From: Streptomyces justiciae | GTDB taxonomy: Bacteria; Actinomycetota; Actinomycetes; Streptomycetales; Streptomycetaceae | Direction: 5' to 3' | Length of the DNA: 64,000 nt | Assembly (NCBI RefSeq): GCF_015163075.1 | Contig: NZ_JADDXU010000006.1 | Coordinates: 62,001 to 126,000 of the forward strand | In this document: in pieces, positions 42,239 to 51,358 of the stretch | Position numbering within the stretch: position 1 is the stretch's first letter | Layout: each line of letters begins with the position of its first letter | Notes under the pieces: generated by a model | What the model was told of the DNA's origin: nothing | Seen by the model: only the letters and a program-made list of their open reading frames with translations | Database searches by the model: none | Translations under genes and position numbers: made by a program

Positions 42239-42835
42239 GTGACCGAAGCGGAGCGCATGATCGGTACGCCGGACACCCCTGAGGGGGACGGGGCCGAGCC
42301 GGAGCAGGCAGCCGGGCAGGCGGGCGTCGAGGAGCGGCCCCAGTCCAGGGGCAAGCGCCGGATCGCCGTGCTGTTCGCCGTCGCCGCCTTCGCGTACCTC
42401 CTCGACCTCGGCAGCAAGCTGCTCGTGGTGGCCAAGCTGGAGCACCACGCGCCGATCGAGATCATCGGGGACTGGCTGAAGTTCGAGGCGATCCGCAACG
42501 CGGGCGCCGCCTTCGGCTTCGGCGAGGCCTTCACCGTGATCTTCACGGTGATCGCGGCGGCCGTGATCGTGGTCATCGCCCGTCTCGCCCGCAAGCTCTA
42601 CAGCCTGCCCTGGGCGATCGCGCTCGGCCTGCTCCTCGGCGGTGCGCTCGGCAACCTCACCGACCGGATCTTCCGCTCGCCAGGCGTCTTCGAGGGCGCG
42701 GTCGTCGACTTCATCGCGCCGAAGCACTTCGCGGTGTTCAATCTCGCCGACTCGGCGATCGTGTGCGGCGGCATCCTGATCGTGCTGCTGTCCTTCAAGG
42801 GCCTCGACCCGGACGGCACCGTCCACAAGGACTGA
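42239..42835 (+). CDS. lspA: Lipoprotein signal peptidase LspA
   Basis: A 198-aa membrane aspartyl protease that removes signal peptides from prolipoproteins. A 40-residue acidic cytoplasmic arm, unusual in length but common in Streptomyces, precedes four transmembrane helices. Signatures: FAYLLDLGSKLLVV, RNAGAAFGFG, GALGNLTDRIFR and FNLADSAIVCGG. The catalytic Asp pair is D142 and D171. GTG 42239 lies 61 bp after the DksA-like stop. It heads the lspA-rluD pair common to many bacteria. Confidence 0.95.
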   Translation: MTEAERMIGTPDTPEGDGAEPEQAAGQAGVEERPQSRGKRRIAVLFAVAAFAYLLDLGSKLLVVAKLEHHAPIEIIGDWLKFEAIRNAGAAFGFGEAFTVIFTVIAAAVIVVIARLARKLYSLPWAIALGLLLGGALGNLTDRIFRSPGVFEGAVVDFIAPKHFAVFNLADSAIVCGGILIVLLSFKGLDPDGTVHKD

Positions 42836-42893
42836 GGCCCGGTTTTCCACAGGCTCGTGCGGGGTGCCTGATCCGGTCCGGCATACTCGACGG

Positions 42894-43838
42894 GTGAGCA
42901 CGATTCCCGAGATCCGAACCCTGCCCGTGCCGGACGGCCTGGAGGGCGAGCGCGTCGACGCCGCCATCTCCCGCATGTTCGGCTTCTCCCGCACCAAGGC
43001 GGCCGAGCTGGCGGCGGCGGGCAAGGTCCAGGTCGACGGGTCCGTGGTCGGCAAGTCCGAGCGCGTGCACGGCGGCGCCTGGCTGGAGGTCGAGATGCCC
43101 GGCGCGCCCGCGCCCGTGCAGATCGTCGCCGAGCCGGTCGAGGGCATGGAGATCATCCATGACGACGATGACGTGGTCGTCATCGTCAAGCCCGTCGGGG
43201 TCGCCGCCCACCCCTCGCCCGGCTGGACCGGCCCGACCGTCATCGGCGGCCTCGCCGCCGCCGGGTACCGCATCTCGACCTCCGGCGCCGCCGAGCGCCA
43301 GGGCATCGTGCACCGCCTCGACGTCGGCACCTCCGGCCTGATGGTGGTCGCCAAGTCGGAGTACGCGTACACGTCGCTCAAGCGCCAGTTCAAGGAGCGC
43401 ACGGTCGACAAGCGCTACCACACCCTCGTCCAGGGCCACCCGGACCCGACGAGCGGCACCATCGACGCCCCCATCGGCCGTCACCCGAACCACGACTACA
43501 AGTGGGCGGTCACCGCCGACGGCAAGCCGTCGATCACGCACTACGACCTCATCGAGGCGTTCCGCGCGGCCTCCCTGCTCGACGTGAAGCTGGAGACGGG
43601 CCGCACCCACCAGATCCGCGTCCACATGGCCGCCCACCGCCACCCCTGCGTCGGCGACCTCACCTACGGCGCCGACCCGACGCTCGCCAAGCGGCTGCGC
43701 CTGACCCGGCAGTGGCTGCACGCGGTCCGCCTCGGCTTCGAGCACCCCGGGGACGGGCAGTGGGTCGAGTTCGAGAGCGACTACCCGGAGGACCTCCAGC
43801 AGGCCCTGGACCAGGTCCGCGAGGAGACGTACGCGTGA
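42894..43838 (+). CDS. RluD-type 23S rRNA pseudouridine synthase
   Basis: A 314-aa RluA-family enzyme that converts uridines in 23S rRNA to pseudouridine. The N-terminal S4 domain (RVDAAISRMFGFSRTKAAELAAAGKVQVDG) binds RNA. The catalytic motif is GIVHRLDVGTSGLMVVAKS with the nucleophilic Asp in HRLD. LETGRTHQIRVHMAAHRHPCVGDLTYG is the second family signature. GTG 42894 starts 6 nt after CATACT (42882-42887), a -10-like box, and no ribosome site is seen, so it may also be made from a leaderless mRNA besides the lspA transcript. It overlaps the next start (GTGA). Confidence 0.92.
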   Translation: MSTIPEIRTLPVPDGLEGERVDAAISRMFGFSRTKAAELAAAGKVQVDGSVVGKSERVHGGAWLEVEMPGAPAPVQIVAEPVEGMEIIHDDDDVVVIVKPVGVAAHPSPGWTGPTVIGGLAAAGYRISTSGAAERQGIVHRLDVGTSGLMVVAKSEYAYTSLKRQFKERTVDKRYHTLVQGHPDPTSGTIDAPIGRHPNHDYKWAVTADGKPSITHYDLIEAFRAASLLDVKLETGRTHQIRVHMAAHRHPCVGDLTYGADPTLAKRLRLTRQWLHAVRLGFEHPGDGQWVEFESDYPEDLQQALDQVREETYA

Positions 43839-44305
43839 GCCGGCTGTCGTACACGGTGCGGGTCGCTGAGGGCCCCGCCGACCGGGAGATGTGCTTCGCC
43901 GTGCGCAAGCAGGTCTTCGTCGTCGAGCAAGGCGTCCCGGAGGACCTGGAGTACGACGCGTACGACGCCGTCGCGGTGCATGTGCTGGCCGTGCGGGACG
44001 ACGGGACGGCGCTGGGCACCGGGCGGCTGCTGTACGGCGCGCAGGCCGCCGACAAGGTCGGCGGTGATCTCACCCTGGGCTCGCTCGGGCGGCTCGCGGT
44101 CGCCGAGGAGGCGCGCGGTCTCGGCGTCGGCGTGGCGCTCGTACGGGCCATCGAGGACGCAGCACGCGCGCGGGGGCTCGCGGCGGTGGATCTGCACGCG
44201 CAGACGCACGCACTGGGGTTCTACGAGCGGCTCAGGTACGAGCCCTACGGGCCGGAGTACCTGGAGGCGGGGATTCCGCACCAGGGGATGCGGCGCGCGC
44301 TGTAA
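43835..44305 (+). CDS. GNAT family N-acetyltransferase
   Basis: A 156-aa acetyl-CoA-dependent acyltransferase of the ElaA-like type. EMCFAVRKQVFVVEQGVPEDLEYDAYD is the family N-terminus, followed by LGTGRLLYG and the acetyl-CoA pocket LGRLAVAEEARGLGVGVALVRAIEDAARARG (the R/Q-x-x-G-x-G/A motif is RGLGVG). DLHAQTHALGFYERLRYEPYGPEYLEAGIPHQGMR closes the domain. The substrate is unknown. GAGGAG lies upstream of GTG 43835, which overlaps the rluD-type gene by 4 nt. Confidence 0.92.
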   Translation: MSRLSYTVRVAEGPADREMCFAVRKQVFVVEQGVPEDLEYDAYDAVAVHVLAVRDDGTALGTGRLLYGAQAADKVGGDLTLGSLGRLAVAEEARGLGVGVALVRAIEDAARARGLAAVDLHAQTHALGFYERLRYEPYGPEYLEAGIPHQGMRRAL

Positions 44306-44378
44306 CTGATCGGCGCGGCCGTCATGGCAGGCTGGACAGCTGGAGATTCCTGCTCGTCCGACCCGCCGGAGCCTGACC

Positions 44379-45965
44379 GTGGATCAGTTGGCCCTGCTGT
44401 TCGTGCTGTTGCTCGGGGCCGTGGTGAGCGTCCCGGTGGGAGACCGGTTCGGGTTGCCGGCGCCGGTCCTCATGACCCTGCTCGGGATCGTCCTCGCGCT
44501 GCTGGACTTCGTGCCGAACGTCGAGATCGCGCCGGAGCTGATTCTGCCGCTCCTGCTGCCGCCGCTGCTCTACGCGGCCGTGCGGCGCACCTCCTGGCGG
44601 CAGTTCGCGGCCAACGTACGGCCGATCCTGCTGCTCGCCGTGGCGCTGGTGTTCGTCACCACCGTGTGTGTGGCCGCCGTCGCCAACGCGATCGTGCCCG
44701 GGCTGCCGATCGCCGCCGCCGTGGCGCTCGGCGCGCTGGTCGCGCCACCCGACCCCGTCGCGGCGACTGCCGTCGCCGGGCAACTGGGGCTGCCGCGGCG
44801 GCTGGTGTCGATCCTGGAGGGCGAAGGGCTCTTCAACGACGTCACGGCCATCGTGCTCTACCACGTGGCGATCGCCGCGGCCGTCAGCGGTTCCTTCCAC
44901 CTCGGGGAGGCCGCGTTCGAGCTGGTGCTCTCCGCGGTCGTCGCCGTCGTCATGGGCGTCGTCCTGGGCTGGGGCGCGAACAAGCTGATGGACCTGCTCG
45001 ACGACGCGACCCTCCAGATCGGGCTGACGCTCCTCGTGCCGTACGCCTCCTACGTGCTCGCCGAGGAGCTGCACGGGTCCGGGGTGCTCGCCGTGCTCAC
45101 CACCGCCCTCTTCCTCGCCGAGTACGGCACCGACGCCGACGACGTGCTCACCCGGCTCGCCGGGCACACCTTCTGGGACATCGTCGACACGCTGGTCACC
45201 GGGGTGGCCTTCGGGCTGATCGGGCTCGAACTGCACAACGCGATCCGGACCGCGTCCGGGCGGTGGGGCGAGATGCTCGGCTGGGCGGCCGCGATCGTCG
45301 TGGTCGTCGTCCTCGTACGGCTGTTGTGGCTGCTGCCCGCGACCTGGGTCGCCAAGCGGCTGCACGCCAGGCAGGACTACGACGAGGAGATCCCGATGAC
45401 CTGGCGGGAGACCGTCGTCATGTGGTGGTCGGGGATGCGGGGGGTGGCGTCCGTGGCGTTGGCGCTGGCGATTCCGCTGAAGACCGACGAGGGGGCGGCC
45501 TTTCCCGACCGGGACGAGATCGTGTTCATCGCGTTCGGGGTCATCATGGCGACCCTCGTGCTCCAGGGGCTGACCCTGCCGTGGCTGGTGAAGCGGCTCG
45601 GGGTGAAGGCCGACACCGAGCGGGAGAAGGAGTTCGAGAAGACGCTGGCGATCCGGGCGGCCAAGGCGGCCAAGCGGCGGCTGAGGGAGATCGAGGACGT
45701 CGAGGAGCTGCCGGAGGAGCTGTCCGAGCAGATGTTGCGGCGGGCCTTCGACATCGGGGTGCGGATCAGTCCGGACATGGGGGACGAGGAGCGGCGGGAG
45801 GCGCATCAGCAGCGGGCGAAGCGGTTGAAGCGGGTGCGGCGGATTCAGGGGGAGATGTTGAGCGCGGCGCGGCATGAGGTGTTGGCGGCGCGGAGTGAGC
45901 CGGGGGCGGATCCGGAGGTGGTGGATCGGGTGCTGCGGCATCTGGATGTGCGCAGTCTGCGTTGA
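44379..45965 (+). CDS. CPA1-type Na+/H+ antiporter
   Basis: A 528-aa membrane antiporter exchanging Na+ (or K+) for H+. About twelve helices span residues 1-410. Family marks are the conserved Asp pair region VAPPDPVAATAVAGQLGLPRRLVSILEGEGLFNDVTAIVLYHVA (around 125-165) and WSGMRGVASVALALAIPL (around 352). The C-terminal 120 residues are a charged, helical cytoplasmic domain (AKAAKRRLREIEDVEELPEEL) that may sense pH or ions. GGAG lies 9 nt before GTG 44379. Confidence 0.93.
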   Translation: MDQLALLFVLLLGAVVSVPVGDRFGLPAPVLMTLLGIVLALLDFVPNVEIAPELILPLLLPPLLYAAVRRTSWRQFAANVRPILLLAVALVFVTTVCVAAVANAIVPGLPIAAAVALGALVAPPDPVAATAVAGQLGLPRRLVSILEGEGLFNDVTAIVLYHVAIAAAVSGSFHLGEAAFELVLSAVVAVVMGVVLGWGANKLMDLLDDATLQIGLTLLVPYASYVLAEELHGSGVLAVLTTALFLAEYGTDADDVLTRLAGHTFWDIVDTLVTGVAFGLIGLELHNAIRTASGRWGEMLGWAAAIVVVVVLVRLLWLLPATWVAKRLHARQDYDEEIPMTWRETVVMWWSGMRGVASVALALAIPLKTDEGAAFPDRDEIVFIAFGVIMATLVLQGLTLPWLVKRLGVKADTEREKEFEKTLAIRAAKAAKRRLREIEDVEELPEELSEQMLRRAFDIGVRISPDMGDEERREAHQQRAKRLKRVRRIQGEMLSAARHEVLAARSEPGADPEVVDRVLRHLDVRSLR

Positions 45966-46074
45966 TTCGGGGTGTTCTCCCACCCGCGCACCGCCCGTTT
46001 CCAGTTCGTGAAAAGGTGCCGTTTCCCGTGGGGGTTGCTCGCCGTCGGCGGCTTTCCGTTCGTACGCTCGGATC

Positions 46075-46815
46075 ATGGCTCGTAACGTTGTGATCAGTGG
46101 CGGTGGTACGGGAATTGGGCTCGCTGCGGCTCGGGTCTTTGCTGCGGGCGGGGATCGGGTGTTGTTGGTCGGGCGGCGCAAGGAGGTGCTGGAACGGGCG
46201 GACGTGCCTGGGGCGCTCAGCTGTGCCGCCGATCTCAGTGACACCGCCGACGTGCGCGGGGTCGCCGAGTTCGTCGGGCGGGAGTTCGGGGCCGTGGACG
46301 TGCTCGTCCACAGTGCCGGGGGGACCGGGCAGCTCGAACCGTCTGCCGCCGGAGATGATCCGTTGGACGCCGTCGCGCACAACTGGACCGTCAACTTCCG
46401 GCTCAATCTACTGACCGCCGCGCTGCTCACCGAGGCCCTCAAGGACCGGCTCGCCTCGCCCGGCGGACGCGTGCTGTTCGTCAGCTCCATCGCCGCCTAC
46501 CGGGGGTCCGGGAGCGGGGCGTACGGGGCCGCCAAGGCGGGGCTGCATCCGTACGCCCATGACCTGGCCCGGGATCTCGGGCCGCGTGGCATCACCGTGA
46601 ACGTGGTCGCGCCCGGCTACATCGAGGACACCGAGTTCTTCGGCGGCGCCATCGACCCCGCCCGGCGCGAGCGGCTCATCAACGACACCGCGAACGGTCG
46701 CGCCGGGACCCCCGGGGACGTCGCCGAGACGCTGCACTGGCTGGCCTCGCCCGGCGCCGGACACGTGACCTCACAGATCGTGCAGGTCAACGGGGGCGCC
46801 GAGCGAGGCCATTGA
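46075..46815 (+). CDS. Short-chain dehydrogenase/reductase
   Basis: A 246-aa classical SDR. The cofactor motif is VVISGGGTGIGLAAARVFA with GRRKE after strand 2, suggesting NADP(H). VHSAGG stands for NNAG, and the catalytic triad is Ser in VSSIAAYRG with Tyr and Lys in YGAAK. VNVVAPGYIEDTEFF and the end SQIVQVNGGAE are typical. The substrate is unknown. ATG 46075 begins 6 nt after TACGCT (46063-46068) and lacks a ribosome site, so it is probably leaderless. It converges on the MscS gene with 3 bp between stops. Confidence 0.92.
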   Translation: MARNVVISGGGTGIGLAAARVFAAGGDRVLLVGRRKEVLERADVPGALSCAADLSDTADVRGVAEFVGREFGAVDVLVHSAGGTGQLEPSAAGDDPLDAVAHNWTVNFRLNLLTAALLTEALKDRLASPGGRVLFVSSIAAYRGSGSGAYGAAKAGLHPYAHDLARDLGPRGITVNVVAPGYIEDTEFFGGAIDPARRERLINDTANGRAGTPGDVAETLHWLASPGAGHVTSQIVQVNGGAERGH

Positions 46816-46818
46816 CGG

Positions 46819-47934
46819 TCAGCGGCTCTGCCTCGGCGGCTCGTGCATCCTGCGGGGCGCGCCGTCCGGGGAGGCGGCCGGGCGGGCGCCGTTGCTGCCC
46901 GGGGGCAGGGCCGAGTCGGCCGTGTTGACGCGGGGGAGGGCGTACGGGTGGTGGTCGGTCAGCCAGCGGATCATCTGCTCGCGGACCGTGACCCGTACCT
47001 TCCAGATGTCGTCGGCGTCCCTGGCGGTCACCAGGGCACGCACCTGCATGGTGTTCGGGGTCGAGTCCGTGACCGTGAGGTCACAGGCTCGGCCGTCCCA
47101 TGCCGGGCACTCGCGGAGGATGTCGCGGAGTTTCACGCGCATCGCGTCCATCGGTGCCGAGTGGTCGAGGTGCCAGTAGACGATGCCGGTCATCTGGGCC
47201 CCGCCGCGCGACCAGTTCTCGAACGGCTTCGAGGTGAAGTACGAGACGGGCATGGTGATGCGGCGTTCGTCCCAGGTCCGGACCGTCAGGAACGTGAGCG
47301 TGATCTCCTCGACCGTGCCCCACTCGCCGTCCACCACGACCGTGTCCCCTATGCGCACCATGTCGCCGAACGCGATCTGGAGCCCCGCGAACATGTTGCT
47401 CAGCGTGGACTGCGCCGCGACACCGGCGACGATGCCGAGGATGCCGGCCGAGGCCAGCAGCGAGGCACCGGCCGCGCGCATCGCGGGGAACGTCAGCAGC
47501 ATCGCGGCGATCGCCACCACGGCGACGACCGCGGTGACCACCCGTGTGATGAGAGTCACCTGGGTGCGGACCCGACGGACCCGGGCCGGATCGCGCTGGG
47601 CGCGCGAGTAACGCGTGTACGTCGTCTCGACGACCGCCGCCGCGATCCGGATCATCAGCCACGCCGTCGCCCCGATGAGGACCAGCGTCAGTGTCCGGCC
47701 GATGCCGACCCGGTGAGCCTCCAGCACCCGCGCCTCGTCGTACGACCCTCTGAGCAGAGCCGCGAAGATGACGAGCTGGTAGGGGATGCGGCCGCGGCGC
47801 AGCAGGCCCCACAGCGGGGTCTCGCTCTGCCGTTGGTCGGCCTTGCGCATCAGCAGATCGGTCGCCCAGCCGATGAGAAGCGTGAGCACGACCGAGCCGC
47901 CGACGACGATCAGCGGACGCAGTACGTTCTCCAT
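46819..47934 (-). CDS. MscS family mechanosensitive channel
   Basis: A 371-aa membrane protein. Four to five helices lie in the first 170 residues, then the MscS pore helix and beta domain: LLASAGILGIVAGVAAQSTLSNMFAGLQIAFGDMVRIGDTVVVDGEWGTVEEITLTFLTVRTWDERRITMPVSYF. The C-terminus is a Pro/Arg-rich disordered tail. Such channels open under membrane tension to release solutes; the long N-terminal part is shared by YbdG-like members. ATG 47934 has GGAGGC directly upstream and also lies 7 nt after a -10-like TACGGT. It is divergent from the hydrolase gene with only 21 bp between starts. Confidence 0.9.
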   Translation of the reverse strand: MENVLRPLIVVGGSVVLTLLIGWATDLLMRKADQRQSETPLWGLLRRGRIPYQLVIFAALLRGSYDEARVLEAHRVGIGRTLTLVLIGATAWLMIRIAAAVVETTYTRYSRAQRDPARVRRVRTQVTLITRVVTAVVAVVAIAAMLLTFPAMRAAGASLLASAGILGIVAGVAAQSTLSNMFAGLQIAFGDMVRIGDTVVVDGEWGTVEEITLTFLTVRTWDERRITMPVSYFTSKPFENWSRGGAQMTGIVYWHLDHSAPMDAMRVKLRDILRECPAWDGRACDLTVTDSTPNTMQVRALVTARDADDIWKVRVTVREQMIRWLTDHHPYALPRVNTADSALPPGSNGARPAASPDGAPRRMHEPPRQSR

Positions 47935-47941
47935 GCCTCCG

Positions 47942-47949
47942 ACCGTACT
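47942..47949. promoter_or_regulatory. Overlapping divergent -10 elements
   Basis: Minus strand: TACGGT (47947-47942), 7 nt before the MscS ATG. Plus strand: CGTACT (47944-47949), 6 nt before the hydrolase ATG at 47956. The two boxes share four bases, so the promoters should exclude each other. Confidence 0.45.
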
Positions 47950-47955
47950 GGCACG

Positions 47956-48534
47956 ATGGGTCTCATGAACATCATGCTCTTTCACTCGACGTACGGTCTG
48001 CGGCCCGCGGTGCGCGCGGCGGCGGACCGGCTGCGCGCCGCCGGGCACCAGGTCTGGACGCCGGACCTCTTCGAGGGGCGCACGTTCGAGACGGTCGAGG
48101 AAGGCATGGAGTTCAGGGAGAGCGTCGGCAAGGACGAACTGCTCAAGCGGGCCGTGCTGGCCGCCGCGCCCTACTCGGAGCGGGGCCTGGTGTACGCCGG
48201 GTTCTCGTTCGGCGCCTCCGTCGCGCAGACCCTCGCTCTCGGCGACGACAAGGCGCGCGGGCTGCTGCTTCTGCACGGCACCTCGGACATCGCGGCCAAC
48301 GCGGCCGTGGACGAGCTGCCGGTCCAGCTGCATGTCGCCGAGCCGGACCAGTTCGAGACGGACGACTGGCTGAGCTCCTGGTATCTCCAGATGGGCCGCG
48401 CGGGCGCCGACGTGGAGATCTACCGGTACGTCGGGGCCGGTCACCTCTACACCGACCCCGACCTGCCCGACTACGACGAGGAGGCCGCCGAGGCTACCTG
48501 GCGGGTGGCGCTCGGCTTCCTCGACTCGCTCTAG
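47956..48534 (+). CDS. Dienelactone-hydrolase family protein
   Basis: A 192-aa alpha/beta hydrolase. MLFHSTYGLRPAVRAAADRLRAAGHQVWTPDLFEG is the family N-terminus. The nucleophile elbow is YAGFSFGAS, with Ser in place of the Cys of true dienelactone hydrolases. LLLHGTSD follows, and GAGHLYTD holds the likely catalytic His. The acid may be D in VAEPDQFE. The substrate is unknown. Starts at ATG 47956 or 47965 are possible; the first follows a -10 box by 6 nt. Confidence 0.85.
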   Translation: MGLMNIMLFHSTYGLRPAVRAAADRLRAAGHQVWTPDLFEGRTFETVEEGMEFRESVGKDELLKRAVLAAAPYSERGLVYAGFSFGASVAQTLALGDDKARGLLLLHGTSDIAANAAVDELPVQLHVAEPDQFETDDWLSSWYLQMGRAGADVEIYRYVGAGHLYTDPDLPDYDEEAAEATWRVALGFLDSL

Positions 48535-48535
48535 G

Positions 48536-49522
48536 TCATCCGGCGCGGTAGGCCGCGAAGCTCTGCTGCATGCGCGTCACCTGGCCCGAGGTGAACTGGT
48601 ACATGCAGTTGTCGTACGTGTAGTCCATGAAGTTGTGGATCGGGTCCACGCCCGCCTTGGTGGTGCAGGTGTCGCGGCCGGTCGGGCACTCGTAGGCCGC
48701 GCTCTTCTCGGCGGGGGTGTCGTCGACGTAGTCGCCCTTGCCGTTACAGCCGCCCTGGAAGGTGTGGTACAGGCCCATCCAGTGGCCGACCTCGTGGGTG
48801 GCGGTGTCGCCCTCGTCGTAGTGGGTGGCCGAGCCGCCGGGCAGGGACGCGTCGAGGATGACGACGCCGTCCATGGACGGGCTGGACTTGTAGGAGCTGG
48901 GGAAGGTGGCCCAGCCGAGGAGGCCGTCGCCGAGGTTGGCGGTGTAGATGTTGAGCGCGTTCGCGCCGCCCTTGCGCAGGGCGGTCTTCATCGCCTTCTC
49001 CTCGGCGGAGCCGTAACCGACGTTGTACCAGGCCGCGTTGTCGGTGTAGTCGGTGCCGGCCAGCGTGAACTGGTAGCCGGAGTCGACGTTTCCGGTGCCC
49101 TGGCCGGCGTAGGCGGCGTTCAGGACGTTCAGCTGGGCGCTGATGTCGGAGGAGCTGAGGTTGCCGGTGGCGCCGTCGTGGATGACGTGGAAGTACACCG
49201 GGATGGTGGTGGAGGCCGCGGCGGCGAGGCTGCGGCTGCCGGACGAGGGCAGTTTGTCGAGCTTGGCGCGCAGATCGGCGTCCATGGCCTGGGCCTTGGC
49301 GGTGCTGATCTCGTTGGGCTCGGCGATGTGCTCGCCGCTGCCGGGGCGGGACTCGCGGGCCGCCGCGTGGGTGTCCGTGTCGGCGCAGTCGGCGGTCGGA
49401 GTCCGGGCCGCCGCGATTCCGGTGGGCGCCGACAGGGGAGTGAGCATCAGGGTTCCGGCCACAACGGCCGTGCCGAGAAGGCGTCTGCGCATAACAGGGG
49501 TTATCCGGGCAAGCGCACGCAT
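48536..49522 (-). CDS. Secreted zinc metalloprotease (pappalysin/M43 type)
   Basis: A 328-aa secreted protease. A Sec signal peptide covers about 1-45 (MRALARITPVMRRRLLGTAVVAGTLM, then LSAPTGIAAA). A propeptide-like stretch precedes the catalytic domain, which starts near IPVYFHVIHDG. The zinc site is HEVGHWMGLYHTF (HExxHxxGxxH), and the Met-turn is HNFMDYTYDNCMYQFT. Paired Cys (CNGKGDYVDDTP..., YECPTGRDTCTT) fit disulfides of the M43 family. AGGAGT precedes ATG 49522. It ends 2 bp from the hydrolase stop. Confidence 0.92.
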   Translation of the reverse strand: MRALARITPVMRRRLLGTAVVAGTLMLTPLSAPTGIAAARTPTADCADTDTHAAARESRPGSGEHIAEPNEISTAKAQAMDADLRAKLDKLPSSGSRSLAAAASTTIPVYFHVIHDGATGNLSSSDISAQLNVLNAAYAGQGTGNVDSGYQFTLAGTDYTDNAAWYNVGYGSAEEKAMKTALRKGGANALNIYTANLGDGLLGWATFPSSYKSSPSMDGVVILDASLPGGSATHYDEGDTATHEVGHWMGLYHTFQGGCNGKGDYVDDTPAEKSAAYECPTGRDTCTTKAGVDPIHNFMDYTYDNCMYQFTSGQVTRMQQSFAAYRAG

Positions 49523-49637
49523 GCTGACTCCTAGCTGATGCGTTGGGGAGAGCGGGCGCAGGGGTCTTCCTGGCCGCCGCCCGGAGATTACGTGTACATG
49601 CTCAGCCTGTAAATGCCTCCCGAACAGCTTCTGACCG

Positions 49638-49682
49638 GGCGAGGGGCGCGGCCGTATACGAACACGGGCCGCACCCCTCGCC
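49638..49682 (-). terminator. Terminator after the PhoD gene
   Basis: GGCGAGGGG (49638-49646) pairs with 49674-49682 and GCGGCC (49648-49653) with 49667-49672, with one mismatch between. It lies 17 bp beyond the PhoD stop, in the gap before the protease start. Confidence 0.8.
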
Positions 49683-49698
49683 GTTGGCCAAAACCTGA

Positions 49699-51357
49699 CT
49701 ACACGGGGTCGTACGTCCGCTCGACCTTCTGCGTGCCGGTCCTCGTGCGGTACGAACGGGCCCAGGACGACGTCGCGTTGGCCTTCGTCTTGTCGGAGAC
49801 GACGTAGTAGTCCATCTGCGCGCGGTCGGCGGTGATGTCCAGGACGCCGTAGCCGTGGCGGTCGGTGTCGACCCAGTGGACATGCCGGTTGGCCAGCTTG
49901 ATGATCGGCGCGGCGACCGCGGAGACCGTGCCCTCGGGGACCTTCACGAGGTCGTCCAGGTTGTCGGAGGTCACCGACGTGACGACGAACTCGGTCGCGG
50001 CCGAGGCCGACAGCGGGTACGTACCGGCGTCCACCGGCACGTCGTTGGCCCACGCCATGTGGATGTCACCGGTCAGGAACACGGTGTTGCGGATCGCGTT
50101 CGAGCGCAGGTGGGCCAGGAGTTCACGGCGGTCGTCCGTGTAGCCGTCCCACTGGTCGGTGTTGAGGGCGAGGCCCTCCTGCGGCAGGCCCAGCAGCTTG
50201 GCGAGCGGCTTGAGCAGATCCGCGGAGAGCGAGCCGATCGCGAACGGCGAGATCATCACCGAGTTGCCGACCAGCCGCCAGGTGGTGTCGGAGGACTTCA
50301 ACCCCGCCTTCAGCCAGTCCAGTTGGGCGCGCCCGGTGAGCGTGCGGTCCGGGTCGTCGACCGAGCCGTTGCCGACGGACACCTGCTGCGAACGGAAGGA
50401 CCGCAGGTCCAGCAGCGACAGATCGACCAACTTGCCGAAGCGCAGCCGCCGGTAGGTCGTCCCCGCGATCGCCGGGCGCACCGGCATCCAATCGAAGTAC
50501 GCCTGCTTGGCGGCAGCCTGGCGTGCGGCCCAGGCGCCTTCCGTGCCCTCGGTGTGGTTCTCCGCGCCGCCCGACCAGGCGTCGTTGGCGAACTCGTGGT
50601 CGTCCCAGATCGCCACGACCGGAGCCACCGCGTGCAGCGCCTGGAGATCGGCGTCGGTCTTGTACTTCCCGTGCCGGACCCGGTAGTCGGCGAGGGTCAG
50701 GATCTCGTGGGTCGGCGCGTGCTGCCGTACGACGGTGTCACGGGTGCCGTACTCGCCGGTGCCGTACTCGTAGATGTAGTCGCCCAGGTGCAGCCAGGCG
50801 TCCAGGTCGCCGCGCGCGGCGAGATGGCGGTACGAGGAGAAGTAGCCGGCCTCCCAGTTCGCACAGGAGACCACGCCGAAGCGGAGGTTGGCGACGGCCG
50901 AATCCGCCGCCGGCGCGGTGCGGGTGCGCGCCGCCGGGGAGTCGGTGCCGCCCGCGGAGAAGCGGAACCAGTAGTGCGTGGTGGGGGCGAGGCCGCGGAC
51001 GTCGGCCTTGACGGTGTGGTCGGAGGCGGCGGTCGCGGTGACGGAGCCCTTGGCGACGATGTTCGTGAACGCCTTGTCCGTGGCGACGATCCAGCTCACC
51101 TCGGTGTCCGGGCCGAGCCCGGAGCCGGGTATCGCCGCGGCCACGGGGGTCACCCGGGTCCACAGCAGGATGCCGTCGGGCAGCGGGTCGCCGGAGGCGA
51201 CGCCGTGCAGGAATGCGGGGGCCTCGTCGGCGGCGCCGGCGGGGAAGGGGGCTGCGACGAGGGCCGCGCCCGCGGTGGCGGCGGCGGCCTTCACGACCGT
51301 ACGGCGGCGTGGCGCCAGGGAGTTGAGGCGCTCGGATGCTCTGTGTCTACTGGTCAC
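49699..51357 (-). CDS. PhoD-like alkaline phosphatase, Tat-exported
   Basis: A 552-aa secreted phosphodiesterase/phosphatase. The twin-arginine signal is RRRTVVKAAAATAGAALVAAPFPAGAA (about 17-43). The mature protein starts with a PhoD N-terminal domain (FLHGVASGDPLPDGILLWTRV). The metal site includes GVVSCANWEAGYFSSYRHLA, WLHLGDYIYEYG, IWDDHEFANDAW and FLTGDIHMAWAND, the Fe/Ca ligands of PhoD. It releases phosphate from organic esters or teichoic acids. GTG 51357 starts 8 nt after TAACCT, a -10-like box inside a palindrome. I do not see convincing PHO boxes. Confidence 0.92.
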   Translation of the reverse strand: MTSRHRASERLNSLAPRRRTVVKAAAATAGAALVAAPFPAGAADEAPAFLHGVASGDPLPDGILLWTRVTPVAAAIPGSGLGPDTEVSWIVATDKAFTNIVAKGSVTATAASDHTVKADVRGLAPTTHYWFRFSAGGTDSPAARTRTAPAADSAVANLRFGVVSCANWEAGYFSSYRHLAARGDLDAWLHLGDYIYEYGTGEYGTRDTVVRQHAPTHEILTLADYRVRHGKYKTDADLQALHAVAPVVAIWDDHEFANDAWSGGAENHTEGTEGAWAARQAAAKQAYFDWMPVRPAIAGTTYRRLRFGKLVDLSLLDLRSFRSQQVSVGNGSVDDPDRTLTGRAQLDWLKAGLKSSDTTWRLVGNSVMISPFAIGSLSADLLKPLAKLLGLPQEGLALNTDQWDGYTDDRRELLAHLRSNAIRNTVFLTGDIHMAWANDVPVDAGTYPLSASAATEFVVTSVTSDNLDDLVKVPEGTVSAVAAPIIKLANRHVHWVDTDRHGYGVLDITADRAQMDYYVVSDKTKANATSSWARSYRTRTGTQKVERTYDPV

Positions 51358-51358
51358 G

